Counted from the stretch's first letter, positions 37,046-46,524 are shown. The stretch: DNA of 64,000 nt from Agromyces sp. ISL-38 (GCF_018613935.1 NZ_JAGGPF010000007.1:1-64000), one strand, 5' to 3'. Notes: a model not told the origin generated them from the letters alone. A program made the numbers and translations.

Positions 37046-38971
37046 TCAGGGCTCCATGAGGTGCGCGAGCTCGACGAGGAGACCGGGGTAGTCCCGCGCC
37101 CCGTGCACGAGGCGCTGCACGTTCTCGCGTTCCGAGAACGCCTCGACGAACTGGTCGAACACGTCTTGGAACTCGGCCCGCCCCGCTTCCGAGAACGCGA
37201 TGAGCGCGACGACGTTCACGCGCGCCCCCGCCCAGTCGAGCGGCGTCTCGTCGATGGCGATCGCGATCGCGGTGCGCTTGGCCGTCATGGTCATCGCGTG
37301 CGGCACGGCGAGCTGCTCGGTGAAGGCAGTCGACGACATTCGTTCGCGTTCGATCGCTCCCTCGACGTAGGCCTGGTCGATCACGTCCTGCGCGATCATG
37401 CGGTCGCCGAGCGAACGGATGACGCCCTCGCGGTCGAGGCCGCGCATCCCGCGCACGAACAGTTCGGGCGCGATGTAGCGGGAGAGCGATGCAGCGAGAC
37501 GGCCACGTCGTCGTGCCCGCCGGATGCGCCCGATCTCGCTGCGCACGCGGTCGAGGTCGCCCTCCGTCGGAAACGGTGCGACCAGCACGAGGCGCTCGAC
37601 CGGCATCGCCGGCTCGACCACCGAGATCACGAGCTCTGCGGGCAGTGAAGCCCACTCGACGTCGGCATGGTCGATGAGCGAGACGAGTTCGAGATCGTCG
37701 CCGAAGGCCGCCCTGATGCGCGCCGCGAGGGCGGTGTGCACGTCATGGTAGGCGGGCGCGACGATGGCCGCCCGGACCCGCTCGTCGACCGCCCTGCGCC
37801 GGTCGAGGTTCGCGCCGACGTGCATGGCGATGTAGGCGATCTCGTCGTCGTTCACGACGATGCCCTCGGTGCGCTGCAACTCGCTCGCGATGTAGACGGC
37901 GAGGTCGTAGATGAGCGGATACGCCGACTTGATCGTGGTCGTCAGGGGATTGCGGGAATAGCGCTGTTCCTGGGCCCTGGCCACGAGGTTGTCGACGTGC
38001 AGCGCGAGGCGTTCGACGAAGTCGCCGTCGTCGAGCTCGATGAGGTACTCGGCGGCCGCCCGTGCGACGATGGCCCGCACGAGGCCGACGCGGGCGGACT
38101 GCGGCGCGGCAGCGGCATCCGTCGTCGCCGATGACGTCGTTCGCGTCGCCGCACGCGTCTGCAGGAGGCGCGCGAGGTGGCCGAGCTCCGCCTCGCCGAT
38201 CGAGATGCCGAAGTGCTCGCCGATGAGCCGGTCGAGCAGGAGCACGAGGCGCCCGCGGTCGTCGGCGGCTGCATCGGTGTCGGCTCGAGCGCTGCGGTCG
38301 GGCACGGCATCGTCGGCGTCGAGCGGATGGTCGCGGGCGACCCGGTCGAGGGCGATCGCGATGTGCAGGAGCACGTCGTTGAGCCCGTACTCGTTCGGGG
38401 CGAACCCGGCCTCGGCGAGTCCCGTCACGAGCGCGCCGCGGAACGCGGGAAGCTCGGGGAAGGTCGACCGGAGTTCGTCGAGCTCGAGCATGCCGCGCGC
38501 GGACTCCTCGCGGAACAACACCCCGAGCAGCCGTCGCCTCGCGGACTCCGGCCCCGTGAGCGAGACTCGCGGCCCGGTGCGCACGAGGCTGAGCGCCGAT
38601 CCGTCGAGGCGTGTGCGGATGCGGCCGAGGTCCGACTCGATCGTCGATTCGCTCACGTGGAGGTCGGCCGCCGCCTCGAACACGTCGAGGCCGTCGTCGG
38701 CGTCGATGAGCGAGCGGATGACGCGAGCCGCTCGGGCGGCGGGGGAGACGTCGCTCGGGGCGAGCGCGCCACGTGCAGCCCAAGCGGATCGGTCGAGCCG
38801 ATAACCGAGCGGACCCGACACGATGACCGGCCCGCCGGTGGAGTTCGCCTGCGCGACGTAACTGCGGATGGTGCGCGCCGTGACGCCCAGCCGGTCGGCG
38901 AGCGCCCCGGCCGTCGTCCAGTCGTGCTCGCGAGCGAGGACCTCGACGAGTCGCTCCCACTTCTCGGCCAC
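37046..38971 (-). CDS. mtlR: Mannitol-type PTS transcriptional regulator (MtlR/BglG-like, PRD domains plus EIIA)
   Basis: A 641-residue regulator. In order: an HTH domain (LADRLGVTARTIRSYV), a second helical region (DLHVSESTIESDLGRIRTRL), two PRD domains (LLHIAIALDR and IAYIAMHVGANLDRRR hold the phosphorylatable His), an EIIB-like domain, and a mannitol-class EIIA domain with His in TEQLAVPHAMT. The EIIB-like part reads IVAPAYHDVHTALAARI without the usual phospho-Cys. GTG at 38971 has GGAG upstream; a TTG at 39028 is possible but lacks a ribosome site. Divergent from the PTS genes, so it likely controls them according to mannitol PTS phosphorylation. Confidence 0.85.
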   Translation of the reverse strand: MAEKWERLVEVLAREHDWTTAGALADRLGVTARTIRSYVAQANSTGGPVIVSGPLGYRLDRSAWAARGALAPSDVSPAARAARVIRSLIDADDGLDVFEAAADLHVSESTIESDLGRIRTRLDGSALSLVRTGPRVSLTGPESARRRLLGVLFREESARGMLELDELRSTFPELPAFRGALVTGLAEAGFAPNEYGLNDVLLHIAIALDRVARDHPLDADDAVPDRSARADTDAAADDRGRLVLLLDRLIGEHFGISIGEAELGHLARLLQTRAATRTTSSATTDAAAAPQSARVGLVRAIVARAAAEYLIELDDGDFVERLALHVDNLVARAQEQRYSRNPLTTTIKSAYPLIYDLAVYIASELQRTEGIVVNDDEIAYIAMHVGANLDRRRAVDERVRAAIVAPAYHDVHTALAARIRAAFGDDLELVSLIDHADVEWASLPAELVISVVEPAMPVERLVLVAPFPTEGDLDRVRSEIGRIRRARRRGRLAASLSRYIAPELFVRGMRGLDREGVIRSLGDRMIAQDVIDQAYVEGAIERERMSSTAFTEQLAVPHAMTMTAKRTAIAIAIDETPLDWAGARVNVVALIAFSEAGRAEFQDVFDQFVEAFSERENVQRLVHGARDYPGLLVELAHLMEP

Positions 38972-39198
38972 GCAATGCTCCAGGGTCGGCGCCCGCGCCA
39001 CGCGGCGCCGAGCGGTGCTGCCAGTCAACCACCCGGGGCGGGTCGAGGAAGCCTTCTGCAGCGGATTTTCCGGGGGTGCGGAAGCGGATCTGCTGGAGGC
39101 CGGACGTGCACGGGCGCAGAATCGTCAGTGATCGCGGCACACGCCGCGGCCGACACGATCAACGGAGACCGCGAAGCGGCCGGGCGAGGAGGTGCGAG

Positions 39199-39510
39199 GT
39201 GCGAATCATCGTCGTCTGCGGCGCCGGCGCGTCGAGCACGTTCATCGCCCACCGGATCCGCACGGCCGCAGCGGCCCGCGGACTCGACGTCGAGGCGAAG
39301 GCCACGAGCGAGTCCCAACTGGATGCCGCACTCGACGGGGCCGACGTACTGCTCATCGGCGCGCACCTCGCCGAACGAGTCGGCCAGCTGCGCGACCGCG
39401 CGGCCGCGGCATCCGTACCGATCGCGATCCTGCCCGAGAGCGCCGCAGCTGCGCTCGACGGCGAGGATGCCCTCGACCTGGCCCTCGAGTTCGCTGGGGC
39501 CGGATCGTGA
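39199..39510 (+). CDS. Small PTS EIIB-like protein (lactose/cellobiose type)
   Basis: A 103-residue protein with an N-terminal phosphocysteine loop VVCGAGASSTFIAHRI (Cys7), as in EIIB of the lactose/chitobiose family, followed by an alternating alpha/beta fold of the right size. No EIIC or EIIA of that family is in the window. First gene of the PTS operon, GTG after GAGGAGG. It may be a phosphate sink or signalling subunit for the divergent regulator, whose own EIIB-like domain lacks Cys; this is inference. Confidence 0.78.
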   Translation: MRIIVVCGAGASSTFIAHRIRTAAAARGLDVEAKATSESQLDAALDGADVLLIGAHLAERVGQLRDRAAAASVPIAILPESAAAALDGEDALDLALEFAGAGS

Positions 39511-39601
39511 ACCAGAACGCGGCACCCGCCGCCCCCTCGTCGCCCGCGGCGGGGGGATATGGTGAACGAGGGAACGGACGCCAGCGACGGAGACCGGAAT
39601 C

Positions 39602-39868
39602 ATGGTGGAACGCACAGTTCGAATCGGATCGACGCACGGCCTGCACGCGAGGCCTGCCAAACTCTTCACCCAAGCCGTCGCCTCGTCGGGGGCAGCTGTC
39701 ACGATCAGCAAGTCTGGCGGCACCCCCGTCAACGCTGCGAGCATTCTCGCGGTCATCGCACAGGGCATCGACCACGGAGACGACGTCACGATCGTCGTCG
39801 ACGGCGGCGACGAGCACGTCGTGCTCGACCGCTTGGTCGAGCTGCTCAGCACCGACCACGACGAATAG
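39602..39868 (+). CDS. ptsH: PTS phosphocarrier protein HPr
   Basis: An 88-residue protein that passes phosphate from EI to sugar-specific EIIA. His15 lies in GLHARPA; the second site corresponds to Ser47 in NAASILAV. C-terminus slightly longer than usual. TATGGT at 39558-39563 may be a local -10. Followed by ptsI. Confidence 0.96.
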   Translation: MVERTVRIGSTHGLHARPAKLFTQAVASSGAAVTISKSGGTPVNAASILAVIAQGIDHGDDVTIVVDGGDEHVVLDRLVELLSTDHDE

Positions 39869-39910
39869 CGCGGGGCATCCGTCTCCCTTCCAACCGCTGG
39901 AGGAAGGCGA

Positions 39911-41593
39911 ATGATGAACATCACGGGTACGGGCATCGGGCAAGGCGTCGCGGTCGGGCCGGTCGTGCGAATGGCCGAACGACTGCCCGAACCGGTCGAC
40001 CGGCCGAGTCACCTCGACCCCGAGCGCGAGGGCGAACGGGCGAGGGCGTCGCTCTCGGTCGTCGCCGCGGAGCTCGCGAGTCGCGGTGCGAAGGCGGGCG
40101 GCGCCGCGCAGGACGTGCTCGAGGCGCAAGCCATGATGGCCGAGGACCCGAGCCTCATCGACGAGGTCACGACGCGGCTCGCGACCGGCAAGACCGCCGA
40201 GCGCGCGGTGTACGAGGCGTTCGCCTCGTACCGCGACCTGCTCGCCGGCATGGGCGGTTACATGGCCGAACGTGCCACCGACCTCGACGACATCTCGCAG
40301 CGGGTCATCGCACACCTGCTGAAGCTGCCGGCGCCGGGAGTGCCGAGCCCGGGGCATCCGTTCATCCTCGTGGCGCGCGATCTCGCGCCGGCCGACACGG
40401 CCACGCTCGACCTCGACCAGGTGCTCGGGCTCGTGACCGTCGACGGCGGCCCCACCTCGCACACCGCGATCCTCGCCCGCGAGAAGTCGATCGTCGCGAT
40501 CGTGGGAGCAGCGGATGCCGCGAGCCTCGCCGACGGCGACACCGTCGTCGTCGACGCCGAGAACGGACTCGTCGTCACCGAACCATCGCCCGCGGCGATC
40601 GCGGAGGCGCAGGAGCGCATCGCCGAACGCGCCGCCCGCCTCGCCGCCCCGGTCTCGCCGGGAGCGCTCGCCGACGGCACGCCGGTGTCGCTGCTCGCGA
40701 ACCTCGGATCGGCCGACGGCGCCGCCGAAGCTCTACGACTCGGTGCCGAGGGTGTCGGGCTCTTCCGCACCGAGTTCCTGTTCCTCGATGCCGACAGCGC
40801 GCCGAGCGTGCTCGACCAGCAGCAGCTCTACACGAAGCTGCTCACCGCGTTCGCCGGGAGGAAGGTCGTTGTTCGGGTGCTCGACGCCGGGGCCGACAAG
40901 CCCCTCTCGTTCCTGAACGACGCTCCCGAGGAGAACCCGGCACTCGGCCTGCGCGGCATCCGTGCCCTGCGGCACGCCGAGGTGATCCTGCGTGAGCAGC
41001 TCACCGCGCTCGCCGCGGCCGACGCGGCAACCGACGCCGAGCTCTGGGTCATGGCGCCGATGATCGCCACCGTCGAGGAGACCGAGTACTTCACGCGGCT
41101 CGCCGGCGAGCTCGGCATCAGGGTCGCGGGCGTCATGGTCGAGGTGCCGTCTGCGGCGCTCCTCGCCCGGCAGGTGCTCGCGCACGCCGCCTTCGCTTCG
41201 ATCGGCACGAACGACCTCACCCAGTACACGATGGCGGCAGACCGGTTGCTCGGCACCGTCGCGAAGCTGCAGGACCCGTGGCATCCCGCGGTTCTCAAGC
41301 TCATCGCCGAAGTCGGCCGCGCCGGCATCGAACTCGGCAAGCCGGTCGGCATCTGCGGCGAGGCCGCCGCCGACCCACTGCTCGCCGTCGTGCTCGTGGG
41401 CCTCGGCGCCACGAGCCTGTCGATGTCGCCATCGGCACTCGCAGATGTCCGCGCCTCCCTCGCGCGGTACAGCCAGGACGACGCGAAGGCGCTCGCCCAG
41501 GCAGCCCTGGCCGCTGAGGGAGCGGCCGAAGCCAAGCAGGCGGCACAGGCCGCCGCATCTTCACTCACCCCGACCGGCACCCGAGTGCCGTAA
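39911..41593 (+). CDS. ptsI: PTS enzyme I (phosphoenolpyruvate-protein phosphotransferase)
   Basis: A 560-residue enzyme that takes phosphate from PEP. Phospho-His184 is in GGPTSHTAILARE; Cys482 in VGICGEAAAD and the GTNDLTQYTMAADR segment form the PEP site. Two consecutive ATG codons (39911, 39914) follow GGAGGAAGG. Normal length. Located between ptsH and mtlA, so general and mannitol PTS components are encoded together. Confidence 0.96.
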   Translation: MMNITGTGIGQGVAVGPVVRMAERLPEPVDRPSHLDPEREGERARASLSVVAAELASRGAKAGGAAQDVLEAQAMMAEDPSLIDEVTTRLATGKTAERAVYEAFASYRDLLAGMGGYMAERATDLDDISQRVIAHLLKLPAPGVPSPGHPFILVARDLAPADTATLDLDQVLGLVTVDGGPTSHTAILAREKSIVAIVGAADAASLADGDTVVVDAENGLVVTEPSPAAIAEAQERIAERAARLAAPVSPGALADGTPVSLLANLGSADGAAEALRLGAEGVGLFRTEFLFLDADSAPSVLDQQQLYTKLLTAFAGRKVVVRVLDAGADKPLSFLNDAPEENPALGLRGIRALRHAEVILREQLTALAAADAATDAELWVMAPMIATVEETEYFTRLAGELGIRVAGVMVEVPSAALLARQVLAHAAFASIGTNDLTQYTMAADRLLGTVAKLQDPWHPAVLKLIAEVGRAGIELGKPVGICGEAAADPLLAVVLVGLGATSLSMSPSALADVRASLARYSQDDAKALAQAALAAEGAAEAKQAAQAAASSLTPTGTRVP

Positions 41594-41618
41594 CCCACTC
41601 AGTAGGAGAGGCACCATC

Positions 41619-43115
41619 ATGACATCGACGTCACCCACGACGAAGCGGCCTGGGGGAGCACGCGTCGCCGTCCAGCGTTTCGGAACATTCCTCAGCGGCA
41701 TGATCATGCCGAACATCGCCGCGTTCATCGCCTGGGGCTTCATCACCGCGTTCTTCATCCCCACTGGATGGACGCCGAACGAGACCCTGGCCTCCATGGT
41801 CGGTCCCATGATCATCTACATGCTTCCGCTGCTCATCGCGAACATGGGCGGTCGCATGGTGTACGACACCCGTGGCGGTGTCGTCGCGGTCATCGCCACC
41901 ATGGGCGTGATCGTCGGAACTACCATTCCGATGTTCCTCGGAGCCATGATCATGGGGCCCCTCGCAGCGTGGATCATGAAGCACATCGACCGGATCTGGG
42001 AAGGCAAGATCAAGGCCGGCTTCGAGATGCTGGTCAACAACTTCTCCGCGGGAATCGTCGGTGCACTGCTCGCTCTGGCCGGATTCTTCGGGTTCGGACC
42101 AGCGGTGACCGTGGTGAGCGATGCGCTCGGTGGGGCGGTCGGCTGGCTCGTTCAGGTCGGGCTGCTCCCGCTCCTCAGCATCATCGTGGAGCCCGCGAAG
42201 ATCCTCTTCCTGAACAACGCGATCAATCACGGTGTGTTCACTCCGCTCGGCAGCTCCGAAGCCCTCGAGCAGGGCAAGTCGATCCTGTTCCTCATCGAGG
42301 CGAACCCTGGTCCTGGGCTCGGCATCCTCCTCGCCTTCTCGGTGTTCGGCATCGGACTGGCTCGGGCGAGCGCTCCCGGAGCGATCATCATCCAGTTCCT
42401 CGGCGGCATCCACGAGATCTACTTCCCCTACGTGCTGATGAAGCCGATGCTCCTGCTTGCAGTGATCGCGGGCGGCATGACCGGTGTCGCGACGAACGTG
42501 GCCTTCGGGAGCGGCTTGCGTGCCCCGGCCTCCCCCGGAAGCATCTTCGCCGTCCTGCTCCAGACCGCCCCGGACAGTTACTTGGGCGTCGTCCTGTCCG
42601 TCGTGCTCGCGGCATCCGTCTCGTTCTTCATCGCCTCGATCATCCTCCGCGCGAGCCGGAAGCGCGACCTGGCGACCGGTGGTGGCGACCTGGCGGCAGC
42701 CGTGGCACAGACCGAGACGAACAAAGGCAAGTCGAGCGACGTGCTGTCGGGTCTCACTGCCGCTGGCGTCGCCGCCGGCGCCGGACTCATCGAGGAGGGC
42801 GAGCAGGCCGCGTTCGATCGCAAGCCGGTCCACTCGATCATCTTCGCCTGCGACGCGGGCATGGGTTCGAGCGCGATGGGCGCGACGGTGCTGCGCAACA
42901 AGATCAAGAAGGCGGGCATCGACAGCGTCACGGTCACGAACAAGGCGATCGCGAACCTCACCGACGACGTCGACCTCGTGATCACGCACCAGGACCTCAC
43001 CGACCGCGCGAAGCTGCAGTCCCCGAGCGCCGTGCACGTGTCGGTGGAGAACTTCATGAACTCGCCGAAGTACGACGAGATCGTGAACCTGCTCGAATCC
43101 GAGGGCGTGCGCTGA
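41619..43115 (+). CDS. mtlA: Mannitol-specific PTS EIICB component
   Basis: A 498-residue permease. The EIIC part (about 15-345) has FGTFLSGMIMPNIAAFIAWG, NNAINHGVFTPLG and GGIHEIYFPY, the mannitol-family signatures. A linker leads to EIIB with Cys411 in FACDAGMGSSAMGA. The EIIA domain that is fused in E. coli MtlA is absent and supplied by the next gene. AGGAGAGG precedes the ATG. Confidence 0.96.
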   Translation: MTSTSPTTKRPGGARVAVQRFGTFLSGMIMPNIAAFIAWGFITAFFIPTGWTPNETLASMVGPMIIYMLPLLIANMGGRMVYDTRGGVVAVIATMGVIVGTTIPMFLGAMIMGPLAAWIMKHIDRIWEGKIKAGFEMLVNNFSAGIVGALLALAGFFGFGPAVTVVSDALGGAVGWLVQVGLLPLLSIIVEPAKILFLNNAINHGVFTPLGSSEALEQGKSILFLIEANPGPGLGILLAFSVFGIGLARASAPGAIIIQFLGGIHEIYFPYVLMKPMLLLAVIAGGMTGVATNVAFGSGLRAPASPGSIFAVLLQTAPDSYLGVVLSVVLAASVSFFIASIILRASRKRDLATGGGDLAAAVAQTETNKGKSSDVLSGLTAAGVAAGAGLIEEGEQAAFDRKPVHSIIFACDAGMGSSAMGATVLRNKIKKAGIDSVTVTNKAIANLTDDVDLVITHQDLTDRAKLQSPSAVHVSVENFMNSPKYDEIVNLLESEGVR

Positions 43116-43140
43116 GCCGCGCACAACTGGCATCCGAAAG

Positions 43141-43172
43141 CCACGGCGGTCTCCGATCAGGAACCGCCGTGG
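43141..43172 (+). terminator. Intercistronic hairpin between mtlA and mtlF
   Basis: CCACGGCGGT (43141-43150) pairs exactly with 43163-43172 across a 12-base loop, no T-run. Since mtlF lies 47 bases downstream, it may be a partial terminator or mRNA-end stabiliser. Confidence 0.55.
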
Positions 43173-43218
43173 TCTTCGGCCGTCAACGCAGACCACTCGA
43201 GAAGAAGGAGAAGTTGTT

Positions 43219-43659
43219 ATGACCGAAGAGATCCTCCCGGCCGGCAACGTCCGTGTCGCCACCCGCGTCGCGAGCCGCGACGACGCGATCCGCGAAGCGG
43301 GTTCGATCCTCGTGGAGGTCGGCGCCGTCGATCCGGCCTACGTCGACTCGATGCTGGATCGCGAGGGCTCGGTCTCGACATACATGGGCAACTTCCTCGC
43401 CATCCCGCACGGCACGAACGAGGCGAAAGACAAGATCCGCCGTTCGGCGCTCTCGGTGATCCGCTACGACGAGCCGGTCGACTGGGGCGGCGAGGACGCG
43501 CGGTTCGTCGTCGGCATCGCCGGCATCGAGAACGAGCACCTCGAGATCCTCTCGAAGATCGCGATCATCTTCTCCGACGACGACGCCGTGCAGCGGCTCG
43601 TCGAGGCCCGGTCGGCCGATGAGCTGCACGCCCTGCTGTCCGAGGTCAACGAGCCGTGA
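43219..43659 (+). CDS. mtlF: Mannitol-specific PTS EIIA component
   Basis: A 146-residue phosphocarrier. Active His64 in [12 protein letters not shown]; normal length for a stand-alone mannitol EIIA. Takes phosphate from HPr and passes it to Cys411 of MtlA. GAAGGAG upstream of the ATG. Overlaps mtlD by GTGA. Confidence 0.96.
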   Translation: MTEEILPAGNVRVATRVASRDDAIREAGSILVEVGAVDPAYVDSMLDREGSVSTYMGNFLAIPHGTNEAKDKIRRSALSVIRYDEPVDWGGEDARFVVGIAGIENEHLEILSKIAIIFSDDDAVQRLVEARSADELHALLSEVNEP

Positions 43660-44807
43660 AGGCCGTTCACTTCGGCGCCGGCAACATCGGGCGCGGCTTC
43701 GTCGGCCTCCTCCTCCACGAGGCGGGCTACGAGATCGTGTTCGCCGACGTCAACGCGACGCTCATCGACGACCTCGCGGCATCCGACCACTACACGGTGC
43801 ACGAGGTCGGCGCCGGAGCGCGCGACCGCATCGTCGACCGGTACCGGGCCGTCAACAGTGCCACGGATGCCGCGGTGCTCGCCGCCGAGCTCGCCGACGC
43901 CGATCTCGTGACCACCGCCGTCGGCCCCACGATCCTGCGCTTCATCGCCCCGCACCTCATCGCGGCGCTGCGGGCGAGGCCGGCGGACGCCGGGCCGCTC
44001 GCGATCATGGCGTGCGAGAACGCGATCAACGCCACCGACCTGCTGCGCGACGAAATCGCGTCGCTCTCGAGCGCGGAGGAGTGGCCGTCGATCGCCGCGC
44101 GTGCGGTGTTCGCGAACACCGCCGTCGACCGCATCGTGCCGGCCCAAGCGCCCGACGCGGGTCTCGACGTGACCGTCGAGACGTTCTTCGAGTGGGCGAT
44201 CGAGCGGCAGCCGTTCGGCTCGGTCGCTCCCGAGATCCCCGGCGCGCACTTCGTCGCCGATCTCGCGCCGTATATCGAACGCAAGCTCTTCACGGTGAAC
44301 ACGGGCCATGCGGCCACGGCGTACTTCGGGCGCCGTGCCGGACACGAACGCATCAGCGAGGCGCTCGCCGACCCCGTGGTCGCGGTCGCGGTCGAACAGG
44401 TGCTCGGGGAGACGTCGACCCTCATCGTCCGCAAGCACGGCTTCACCGAGGACGAGCAAGCGGCGTATCGGGCCACGATCCTCGAGCGATTCCGGAATCC
44501 CGAGCTGCCCGACACCGTCGAGCGCGTCGGACGTCAGCCGCTGCGCAAGCTCGGCCGGCATGAGCGGTTCATCGGCCCGGCGGCGGAGCTCGCCGAGCAC
44601 GGGCACCCCGTCGACGGCCTGCTCGCTGCCGTCGGCGCCGCGCTCCGTTTCGACGTGGAATCCGATCCCGAGAGCGTCGAGTTGCAGGAGCTGCTGCGCT
44701 CGCGGGAGGCCGCGGCGTTCGTGCACGAGGTCACGGGCATCTCCGCGGGGCATCCGCTCGAGCAGGGGCTCGTCGCCGAGGTCACACGCGTCAAGGCCGC
44801 GGGGTGA
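43656..44807 (+). CDS. mtlD: Mannitol-1-phosphate 5-dehydrogenase
   Basis: A 383-residue NAD-dependent enzyme giving fructose 6-phosphate. Rossmann motif [13 protein letters not shown] (about 5-17), [11 protein letters not shown], and the active-site Lys in [15 protein letters not shown] start is fixed by the GTGA overlap with mtlF. Last gene of the mannitol island. Confidence 0.96.
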   Translation: MKAVHFGAGNIGRGFVGLLLHEAGYEIVFADVNATLIDDLAASDHYTVHEVGAGARDRIVDRYRAVNSATDAAVLAAELADADLVTTAVGPTILRFIAPHLIAALRARPADAGPLAIMACENAINATDLLRDEIASLSSAEEWPSIAARAVFANTAVDRIVPAQAPDAGLDVTVETFFEWAIERQPFGSVAPEIPGAHFVADLAPYIERKLFTVNTGHAATAYFGRRAGHERISEALADPVVAVAVEQVLGETSTLIVRKHGFTEDEQAAYRATILERFRNPELPDTVERVGRQPLRKLGRHERFIGPAAELAEHGHPVDGLLAAVGAALRFDVESDPESVELQELLRSREAAAFVHEVTGISAGHPLEQGLVAEVTRVKAAG

Positions 44808-44860
44808 CGACCGGGCGGCGGCCCCCGCGGCCCCGACTGGCGAACCTGCCCGGAATCACC

Positions 44861-44866
44861 TATAGT
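44861..44866 (+). promoter_or_regulatory. infA/alpha operon promoter (-10)
   Basis: TATAGT at 44861-44866; the -35 position at 17 bp is TGGCGA, a weak match. Leader of about 100 bases to infA. Confidence 0.55.
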
Positions 44867-44970
44867 TGATCCTTGGTGTTTGCACGCCTGCTTCGGCATG
44901 CCCGACGAGTGATCGTCGGTCGCGAACACATCGCACGACCAGCATCCCAACTCCAAGCGATAGTGAGGCT

Positions 44971-45192
44971 ATGGCCAAGAAAGACGGCGTCATCGAGATC
45001 GAAGGTTCGGTCGTCGAGGCCCTCCCGAACGCGATGTTCCGGGTGGAACTCACGAACGGTCACAAGGTCCTCGCGCACATCTCAGGAAAGATGCGCCAGC
45101 ACTACATCCGCATCCTCCCCGAGGACCGCGTGATCGTGGAACTGAGCCCATACGACCTGACGCGCGGCCGCATCGTCTACCGCTACAAGTAA
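44971..45192 (+). CDS. infA: Translation initiation factor IF-1
   Basis: A 73-residue OB-fold protein that binds the ribosomal A site during initiation. [13 protein letters not shown] start, [19 protein letters not shown], end RGRIVYRYK. The ATG at 44971 gives exactly the family length. Confidence 0.98.
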   Translation: MAKKDGVIEIEGSVVEALPNAMFRVELTNGHKVLAHISGKMRQHYIRILPEDRVIVELSPYDLTRGRIVYRYK

Positions 45193-45260
45193 GGGCTGCT
45201 CGGAAAGTAACGGCCCGCGGCATCCCGCAGGTACGAAGACAGCGAATCCTAGGAACAACA

Positions 45261-45374
45261 ATGAAGGTCAACCCCAGCGTCAAGCGCATCTGCGACAAGT
45301 GCAAGGTCATCCGTCGCCACGGCAATGTCATGGTGATCTGCGAGAACCCGCGCCACAAGCAGCGCCAGGGTTGA
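45261..45374 (+). CDS. rpmJ: 50S ribosomal protein L36
   Basis: A 37-residue zinc protein. Cys11, Cys14, Cys27 and His32 form the zinc site ([13 protein letters not shown]). AGGAAC precedes the ATG. Its stop lies inside a strong hairpin. Confidence 0.97.
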   Translation: MKVNPSVKRICDKCKVIRRHGNVMVICENPRHKQRQG

Positions 45375-45406
45375 TCGCGCGCGACGCGCAGCGTCGCGCC
45401 GATCAA
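45371..45406 (+). terminator. Hairpin at the rpmJ stop codon
   Basis: Arms 45371-45387 and 45391-45406 pair with a single bulged base across a 3-base loop (TTGATCG at the outer left, CGATCAA at the outer right). No T-run. May end or attenuate infA-rpmJ transcription. Confidence 0.6.
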
Positions 45407-45447
45407 GGTTGAGTAGCCCCGCCCTTCCGGCGCGGCGTATCGAAACC
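45407..45447. repeat. Imperfect palindrome, second dispersed-repeat type
   Basis: GGTTGAGTAGCC at 45407-45418 and GGCGTATCGAAACC at 45434-45447 pair imperfectly around a GC loop. From memory, similar GTTGAGTAG / TATCGAAAC palindromes recur between genes in Microbacteriaceae; this is not verified here. Confidence 0.45.
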
Positions 45448-45584
45448 CCCTGTCGGACACAACTGAACACCGCATTCGGCAACACCAGAACCGCGGCATC
45501 TCTGATGCCTCGGGGACACCTCGGGTCGGAGGCCCGGGCACCGGTGTTGCTCCACACCTCCACTTCAATTCAGGAGAAGCCAAC

Positions 45585-45965
45585 ATGGCACGTCTGGCAG
45601 GAGTCGACATCCCGCGCGAGAAGCGCGTGGAGATCGCACTGACCTACATCTACGGCGTCGGCCGCACGCGAGCGCTCACGACGCTCGCGGACACCGGTAT
45701 CGACGGCAACATCCGCGTGAAGGATCTCAGCGACGAGCAGCTCGTCGCCCTCCGCGACTACATCGAAGGCAACTTCAAGGTCGAGGGTGACCTCCGCCGT
45801 GAGGTGGCAGCCGACATCCGCCGCAAGGTCGAGATCGGATCGTACGAGGGCATCCGCCACCGTCGCGGTCTCCCGGTCCGCGGCCAGCGCACCAAGACCA
45901 ACGCTCGTACCCGCAAGGGCCCGAAGCGCACCGTTGCCGGCAAGAAGAAGCCCGGCCGCAAGTAA
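45585..45965 (+). CDS. rpsM: 30S ribosomal protein S13
   Basis: A 126-residue head protein. [13 protein letters not shown] start, [22 protein letters not shown] end region. Normal length. AGGAGA upstream. Confidence 0.98.
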   Translation: MARLAGVDIPREKRVEIALTYIYGVGRTRALTTLADTGIDGNIRVKDLSDEQLVALRDYIEGNFKVEGDLRREVAADIRRKVEIGSYEGIRHRRGLPVRGQRTKTNARTRKGPKRTVAGKKKPGRK

Positions 45966-45995
45966 CCGCTCGTTCGCCAGAACTAGGAGATTTCA

Positions 45996-46394
45996 ATGGC
46001 AGCACCCAAGGCGGCTACTCGCAAGCCGCGCAAGAAGGAAAAGAAGAACATCGCCGTGGGCCAGGCCCACATCAAGTCGACGTTCAACAACACGATCGTC
46101 TCGATCACCGACACCAACGGTGCCGTGATCAGCTGGGCCTCCTCCGGTGGCGTCGGCTTCAAGGGTTCGCGCAAGTCGACCCCGTTCGCCGCACAGCTCG
46201 CCGCCGAGTCGGCCGCGCGCCAGGCGCAGGAGCACGGCATGAAGAAGGTCGACGTCTTCGTCAAGGGCCCCGGCTCCGGCCGTGAGACCGCGATCCGTTC
46301 GCTCCAGGCCGCGGGCCTCGAGGTCGGCAGCATCAACGACGTGACGCCCCAGGCGCACAACGGATGCCGCCCGCCCAAGCGTCGCCGCGTCTGA
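45996..46394 (+). CDS. rpsK: 30S ribosomal protein S11
   Basis: A 132-residue platform protein. [15 protein letters not shown] and [16 protein letters not shown] are typical. rpsD, often next, is absent; rpoA follows after 130 bases. Confidence 0.98.
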   Translation: MAAPKAATRKPRKKEKKNIAVGQAHIKSTFNNTIVSITDTNGAVISWASSGGVGFKGSRKSTPFAAQLAAESAARQAQEHGMKKVDVFVKGPGSGRETAIRSLQAAGLEVGSINDVTPQAHNGCRPPKRRRV

Positions 46395-46408
46395 TTCTCC
46401 GCTCCGGT

Positions 46409-46438
46409 GGTCGAACGCTGCTGAGGCATCGTTCGACC
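46409..46438 (+). terminator. Hairpin between rpsK and rpoA
   Basis: GGTCGAACG (46409-46417) pairs exactly with 46430-46438 over a 12-base loop. Possibly a partial terminator or processing site. Confidence 0.4.
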
Positions 46439-46524
46439 CCCGGGGCATCCGTTCTCTCCACAACTCAAGATCCTCGTACCTCGCAAGTGTCATATAGCGG
46501 ACACTCTGCCGAAAGGAATCCACA

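Noticed and set aside
38972-39198. A mannitol regulator operator in the divergent region
   Set aside because: TTCCG / CGGAA half-sites at about 39068 are short and imperfect; not enough to call.
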